This document shows positions 61,074 through 64,000 of a stretch of 64,000 bases of DNA, piece by piece. The notes beneath the pieces were generated by a model. It saw only the letters and a list, made by a program, of their open reading frames with translations, was not told the DNA's origin and ran no database searches. Location of the stretch: positions 141,542 through 205,541 of the forward strand of contig CAMLFH010000008.1 in the NCBI GenBank assembly GCA_946479285.1, read 5' to 3'. The position numbers and the translations under genes are program-made. Origin of the DNA: an uncultured Flavobacteriales bacterium. Lineage in GTDB: Bacteria; Bacteroidota; Bacteroidia; Flavobacteriales; Crocinitomicaceae. Position 1 is the stretch's first letter. Every line of letters starts with the position of its first letter.

Positions 61074-61213
61074 GCGGGGGTTAAGATGCTGTAAACGGAA
61101 TCAAAATGTTTTTTTTTACTTTTTTTTCCGTAAAATCCTTTGATAGAACGATGCATTTATTAATTTTGCGCCTGTCTTCGGGAGACCTGAGACGCGTTCT
61201 TTGTAAGAATTTT

Positions 61214-61300
61214 GGAGGGATGGGTGAGTGGCTGAAACCACCAGTTTGCTAAACTGACGTACTGGTAACGGTACCGCGAGTTCGAATCTCGCTCTCTCCG
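61214..61300 (+). tRNA. tRNA-Ser (anticodon GCT)
   Basis: Acceptor stem GGAGGGA / TCTCTCC, D-arm with GGTGAGTGGCTGAAACC, anticodon loop TTGCTAA giving GCT, a long variable arm (GTACTGGTAACGGTACC), and T-arm GCGAGTTCGAATCTCGC. Discriminator G is followed by CA, so no full CCA is encoded. It reads AGC/AGT codons. Confidence 0.92.
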
Positions 61301-61340
61301 CAATAGTAACTTTGAAAACGATTTTAAGCGAGATGAAGAA

Positions 61341-61403
61341 CTCGCAGCGAGTTCGTGCCAAAGTGAAACGGAGACCAGCGAAGCTAATCTCGCTCTCTTC
61401 GCA
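61341..61403 (+). pseudogene. Fragment of tRNA-Ser 3-prime end, split by an insertion
   Basis: GCAGCGAGTTCG (61345-61355) and AATCTCGCTCTCTTCGCA (61386-61403) repeat the T-arm and acceptor end of the preceding tRNA-Ser, but about 30 bases (TGCCAAAGTGAAACGGAGAC, then CAGCGAAGCT) separate them. GAACTCGCAGCGAGTTC just before is a perfect palindrome. It looks like a duplicated tRNA end disrupted by a small insertion. Not a working tRNA. Confidence 0.6.
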
Positions 61404-61422
61404 AAAAAAGTTTCGAAAGTGC

Positions 61423-61452
61423 TTGCAGTAGTTGATTTTATTGTTACCTTTG
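61423..61452 (+). promoter_or_regulatory. Promoter of tRNA-Pro (TTG ... TACCTTTG)
   Basis: TTG at 61423-61425, a spacer of 19 bases and TACCTTTG at 61445-61452 fit both boxes of the Bacteroidota consensus (TTG-N19-TAnnTTTG). This is the best complete promoter in the window. Confidence 0.75.
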
Positions 61453-61517
61453 CACCTCGAAAAAAGAAAAAATCTTTCAAATCGTTGAAAGAAAAATTGA
61501 AATAAAAAGCCTAGTTC

Positions 61518-61590
61518 GGGGCGTAGCGTAGCCCGGTATCGCGCCTGGTTTGGGACCAGGAGGTCGTCAGTTCGAATCTGGCCGCCCCGA
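61518..61590 (+). tRNA. tRNA-Pro (anticodon TGG)
   Basis: Acceptor CGGGGCG / CGCCCCG, D-arm, anticodon stem CCTGG / CCAGG with loop TTTGGGA (anticodon TGG) and T-arm with GTTCGAATC. Discriminator A; no CCA encoded. A terminator hairpin (61597-61627, stem AAGGGGATGA/TCATCCCCTT plus T-run) follows. Confidence 0.93.
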
Positions 61591-61596
61591 CGAAAA

Positions 61597-61627
61597 AAAG
61601 GGGATGAGCAATCATCCCCTTTTTTAT
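61597..61627 (+). terminator. Terminator after tRNA-Pro
   Basis: Stem AAGGGGATGA / TCATCCCCTT with a four-base loop, followed by TTTTTATTTT. Confidence 0.88.
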
Positions 61628-61642
61628 TTTATAAGAGAGTTA

Positions 61643-61808
61643 GGCCCAATAGCTCAGTCCGCCGCGGCGGAAGCAACCGCTTCCAAAGTGTAAAGATTTA
61701 GTTTAAAGGGTAACATGAAAATACTGGCCCAATAGCTCAGTCCGCCGCGGCGGAAGCAACTGCTTCCAAAGTGTAAAGATTTAGTTTAAAGGGTAACATG
61801 AAAATACT
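61643..61808 (+). pseudogene. Two tandem 83-base units with broken tRNA-Arg 5-prime ends
   Basis: Units 61643-61725 and 61726-61808 are identical but for one base. Each starts with the first 15 bases of the downstream tRNA-Arg (GGCCCAATAGCTCAG), then TCCGCCGCGGCGGA replaces the D-loop (normally CTGGATAG), then AGCAACTGCTTCCAAAGTG (a degraded anticodon arm) and a linker ending TAACATGAAAATACT directly before the next unit or the intact tRNA. They cannot fold into a tRNA. The recombinase frame on the minus strand ends inside the second unit. Confidence 0.7.
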
Positions 61809-63452
61809 GGCCCAATAGCTCAGCTGGATAGAGCAACTGCCTTCTAAGCAGTAGGTCTCAGGTTCGAATCCTGATTGGGTCACCAAAAAGGAGAAATCAT
61901 CAAATTTGATGGTTTCTCCTTTTTTATTTCCTCTTAAACTCCTTAATAACTCTGGGATTGGTGCAAACATCGAATTCACTCTATTGGTTCGAACTGTATC
62001 ATTTTTTCGGTCATAGATGATTCCATTGGGGAATATAATGTTTTGCAAAATTGTTCGTTCTCCTATTTCAGCTTTTTGCCAGTATTCATTGGGCTTAACA
62101 CAGAAATTCACTACAAATTTTAAGCACTTTTCGAGGTTCGAATCCGCGAAGGTTATTTTTTGTAATTCCTTTTCGATTTCATAGATTTCACCTTTGTATT
62201 TTGAAGCATATTTATTGAATACTTCCGTTGTTAATTTTCCGATTGCATGATTTTCTTCTACCGTATCAATCTTGTTTTGCAACTCTGTAATTTTCGCTTT
62301 TTGTAATCGGGTATTATCAAAAAGTTCTTCAAAAAACGTGTTATAGAATTCTTTAATTCCTGTTTTGATTATTTCTTTATCGCATTCATCAATTCTAAAT
62401 ATGCTCATAAGTGCCATAAATTGCTCATGCGCTTGTTTTGCGCTCTTATTGTTCTTACATCCTACCTTTCTGCATTTGTAGTAATATAAGCCCTTCTTTT
62501 GCACTAAATACCCTGTCATGGGTGTTTCACACTCTTTACATTTCATATAGCGTTTGAGTGGTAAGTGTTCATCTTCTTCTTTGTGAGTTACTGGATGATT
62601 TCGGGATTCAAGCACAATGTTATTGATTTTCAGGAATATTTCTTTTGAAACTGCGGGTTCGTGCTTTCCTTCAAATAGTTCGTTTGGAATTAATTTCGAA
62701 ACGAGTAAACCACAGTAAAAAGGATTTGCAAAAATTTGTCCTAATCTGCGTTCATTGATACTCGTTCCCATGGATTGTAGTTTTCGCACAATCTCGGAAT
62801 TACGCATCTGTTGGTTTGCTTTCCATAAAAAAGCTTTCTGAATCATTTTACCCGTTTCGTTTAAAACAATCTTCTGTTTGTCCGCTTTCTGACCTCTATT
62901 CAAATTGGTGTAACCAACTGGGGGAGCAAATGGAAAGTAACCCTCCTGAATCAATTCACGCATTCCTGTAACCGTTTTATCTTTTCGTTGCTCATTGTCC
63001 ATTTGACTGAATAGGAACAAAATCTTTTGTTGGAATGAACCCGACGAAGTTGTCGGATCAAGTTCCTGCGTAACTGCAAGAGTAATAACTCCGTATTTTT
63101 TCAATAATTCATCTGCAATTTGCGCACCACCCATTCCCGAACGGGAAAAGCGGTCATACGAATACACAATCACATAAGTAACATCTTTGGTTCGCTTAAC
63201 AAACGAAAGCATCCGATTGAATTCTTTTCTATCGTCAGTTTTTGCGGATTCGTATGTTCCCCCAAAATGGTTAATGATGTGCAGTCCTTTTTTTTCTGCG
63301 AAACTTTCACAGAATTTTTTTTGCGATTCTAAACTAGTGTTATCCTCTTGTGAATGGTGGGAAACACGGGTGTAAATTACCGCGTTAATTCCCTTCGGAT
63401 TGCGCTTGTTATCTTTGTGCGCAAAGGATTTGAACGGGGTTAAATCTTTCAT
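61737..63452 (-). CDS. Large serine recombinase (integrase), read through an antisense tRNA
   Basis: The 571-residue frame has a resolvase domain with catalytic Ser31 in YTRVSHHSQEDNTSLESQ (about 27-44) and YSYDRFSRSG (about 100), the recombinase domain (GMRELIQEGYFPFAPPVGYT to FANPFYCGLLV, about 165-275), a zinc ribbon (CKECETPMTGYL ... YKCRKVGCKN, about 315-345) and a coiled-coil (about 370-440). Core recombinase sequence ends near residue 505. Residues about 510-571 are encoded antisense to the tRNA-Arg terminator, the tRNA itself (QSGFEPETYCLEGSCS) and part of an 83-base unit. It integrates or excises the element using attachment sites not visible here. It overlaps the next gene by four bases. 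Confidence 0.9.
   Translation of the reverse strand: MKDLTPFKSFAHKDNKRNPKGINAVIYTRVSHHSQEDNTSLESQKKFCESFAEKKGLHIINHFGGTYESAKTDDRKEFNRMLSFVKRTKDVTYVIVYSYDRFSRSGMGGAQIADELLKKYGVITLAVTQELDPTTSSGSFQQKILFLFSQMDNEQRKDKTVTGMRELIQEGYFPFAPPVGYTNLNRGQKADKQKIVLNETGKMIQKAFLWKANQQMRNSEIVRKLQSMGTSINERRLGQIFANPFYCGLLVSKLIPNELFEGKHEPAVSKEIFLKINNIVLESRNHPVTHKEEDEHLPLKRYMKCKECETPMTGYLVQKKGLYYYKCRKVGCKNNKSAKQAHEQFMALMSIFRIDECDKEIIKTGIKEFYNTFFEELFDNTRLQKAKITELQNKIDTVEENHAIGKLTTEVFNKYASKYKGEIYEIEKELQKITFADSNLEKCLKFVVNFCVKPNEYWQKAEIGERTILQNIIFPNGIIYDRKNDTVRTNRVNSMFAPIPELLRSLRGNKKGETIKFDDFSFLVTQSGFEPETYCLEGSCSIQLSYWASIFMLPFKLNLYTLEAVASAAAD
61809..61885 (+). tRNA. tRNA-Arg (anticodon TCT)
   Basis: Acceptor GGCCCAA / TTGGGTC, D-arm GCTC-AGCTGGATA-GAGC, anticodon stem ACTGC / GCAGT with loop CTTCTAA (anticodon TCT, reads AGA/AGG), T-arm TCAGG-TTCGAAT-CCTGA, discriminator A and an encoded CCA. 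It is the integration-side tRNA next to the serine recombinase element. Confidence 0.95.
61886..61926 (+). terminator. Terminator after tRNA-Arg
   Basis: Stem AAGGAGAAA, CATCAAA / TTTGATG, TTTCTCC followed by six T. It lies within the 3-prime part of the recombinase frame on the other strand. Confidence 0.88.
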
Positions 63453-63646
63453 GGCTCTAAATTGTTTGTTTTACAGTAGGATTCTAATAGCACTAAGCAC
63501 AAGGATTCAATATTCTCAATCAATTTTTCATACTGTTCCTTGGTGTACTTCTTATATTTTGGAAGCGAAATAATATACTCGTATGTGAGTTTATTTCTTA
63601 ACCGTTCTTTCGCTTCTTCAATTCGATGTTTAGCAAACGCACTCAT
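63449..63646 (-). CDS. Small gene coupled to the recombinase
   Basis: From ATG 63646 (MSAFAKHRIEEAKERLRNKL) the protein has 65 residues; an in-frame upstream start at 63724 would add 26 less plausible residues. It is helical and basic (EEAKERLRNKLTYEYII, KKYTKEQYEKLIENIESL) without known motif. Its stop overlaps the recombinase ATG (ATGA), suggesting translational coupling and a role in controlling integration or excision, perhaps as a recombination directionality factor. That role is a guess from position. Confidence 0.65.
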   Translation of the reverse strand: MSAFAKHRIEEAKERLRNKLTYEYIISLPKYKKYTKEQYEKLIENIESLCLVLLESYCKTNNLEP

Positions 63647-63828
63647 GGGAACGAACTTTAGCGTTAATCCCCTTTTGAATAAAAAGCACTTTATTAGTGC
63701 TGTATGTAGCTGTAATGCTTGCATTTACTGGTTTTCTTCTGTTTTTTCTATCCGTTTTCATTTGATTGGATTTTGCAATTACACAATTTTCTAAAACTCC
63801 GACCCACCCATTTTTGAGAAATTTTTAT

Positions 63829-63874
63829 AAAAAACGCTGAACCCCTTTATTTATAAGCAATTCAGCGTTTTTAT
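63829..63874. terminator. Bidirectional terminator in the element
   Basis: AAAAACGCTGAA / TTCAGCGTTTTTA stem with an AT-rich loop of about 19 bases, flanked by A-run and T-run. It separates the small recombinase-linked gene from the edge gene. Confidence 0.8.
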
Positions 63875-63890
63875 TTCTAGGATTAACGAA

Positions 63891-64000
63891 TTATTCCCAA
63901 TCGGGGGAATTCACCACCGATTGAGCGCACAAATACCCGTGCAAGTACGAATCCATGACCATGGAACGGGAAAAGTCCAACGCTCCTGAAAGTTCCCGAA
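63891..64000 (-). CDS. C-terminal end of an element gene, rest beyond the window
   Basis: Minus-strand frame ending at TAA 63891-63893 gives 35 residues (RELSGALDFSRSMVMDSYLH, ending VVNSPDWE). The other two minus-strand frames give less protein-like ends. A terminator follows at once. The family is not recognisable from this tail. Confidence 0.5.
   Translation of the reverse strand, partial: RELSGALDFSRSMVMDSYLHGYLCAQSVVNSPDWE

Noticed and set aside
61643..61808. Tandem 83-base units as a CRISPR or satellite array
   Set aside because: Only two units, with tRNA-derived ends and no separate spacers, so the array idea does not hold.
61886..61926. Recombinase stop loss through a sequencing frameshift
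   Set aside because: The frame reads cleanly through the terminator and tRNA without internal stops, so no frameshift is needed to explain it.
63540..63794. Plus-strand reading frame over the recombinase-linked gene
   Set aside because: Cys- and Phe-rich shadow of the minus-strand gene and of AT-rich flanks.

Overview
The window reads as a chromosome segment of a Bacteroidota bacterium, most likely Flavobacteriales and perhaps close to Fluviicola/Crocinitomicaceae (taxonomic inference only). The signs are type IX secretion (T9SS) proteins (a PorP/SprF-like protein and two SprB-repeat proteins with type B C-terminal sorting domains), many exported proteins ending their signal peptides in xxAQ/xxSQ, hardly any Shine-Dalgarno sequences, and start regions preceded by TAnnTTTG boxes, the -7 promoter element of this phylum.

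Layout. 1-2845 (minus): edge-truncated OmpA-like protein, hemE, ung. 2901-5632 (plus): PorP/SprF-like protein and prfC. 5681-6118 (minus): small HsdR-N/PD-(D/E)XK-like protein. 6258-9031 (plus): holA, rsmE, a DUF4159 protein, a GlsB-like membrane protein. 9156-12219 (minus): argS and arginase. 12339-17071 (plus): two exported proteins, ftsK, lolA. 17176-20724 (minus): fused E1 alpha/beta dehydrogenase and gdhA. 20944-28882 (plus): small exported protein, two tandem SprB/T9SS type B proteins, a porin-like barrel, a small exported cysteine-peptidase-fold candidate. 28879-31271 (minus): RsmF-like methyltransferase and tsaD. 31296-51276 (plus): tamB, accC, sucC, a tiny promoter/micro-ORF/terminator unit, rtcB-prfH, a TPR protein, an S41 protease, several exported proteins, map, a membrane protein, a TonB-C/vWA fusion, dusB. 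51436-59581 (minus): TonB-like protein, recG, dsbD and a stand-alone DsbD-alpha protein, a small unknown, tilS, pabB. 59757-61885 (plus): acyltransferase and a tRNA cluster (Ser-GCT, Pro-TGG, Arg-TCT). 61737-64000 (minus): end of an integrated element with a large serine recombinase.

Most of the window is housekeeping: translation quality (argS, prfC, dusB, tilS, tsaD, rsmE, rsmF, map), replication and chromosome handling (holA, ung, recG, ftsK), envelope biogenesis (lolA, tamB, dsbD, T9SS substrates) and central metabolism. The parts that deserve attention are (1) the rtcB-prfH RNA-repair/ribosome-rescue pair with an unexplained small transcript in front of it and a palindromic repeat inserted in frame in prfH; (2) the serine recombinase whose reading frame runs antisense through the tRNA-Arg gene and its terminator, next to two tandem broken tRNA-Arg copies; and (3) three families of dispersed palindromic repeats that sit between and inside genes and in two cases supply the stop codon of a release-factor gene.

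Limits: everything is read by eye from sequence; family names come from recognised motifs and overall sequence, not from searches. Stretches longer than 300 bases without a protein gene are 39000-39755 (micro-ORF unit, repeats), 49952-50274 (repeats, dusB promoter) and 61074-61736 (tRNAs and tRNA fragments).
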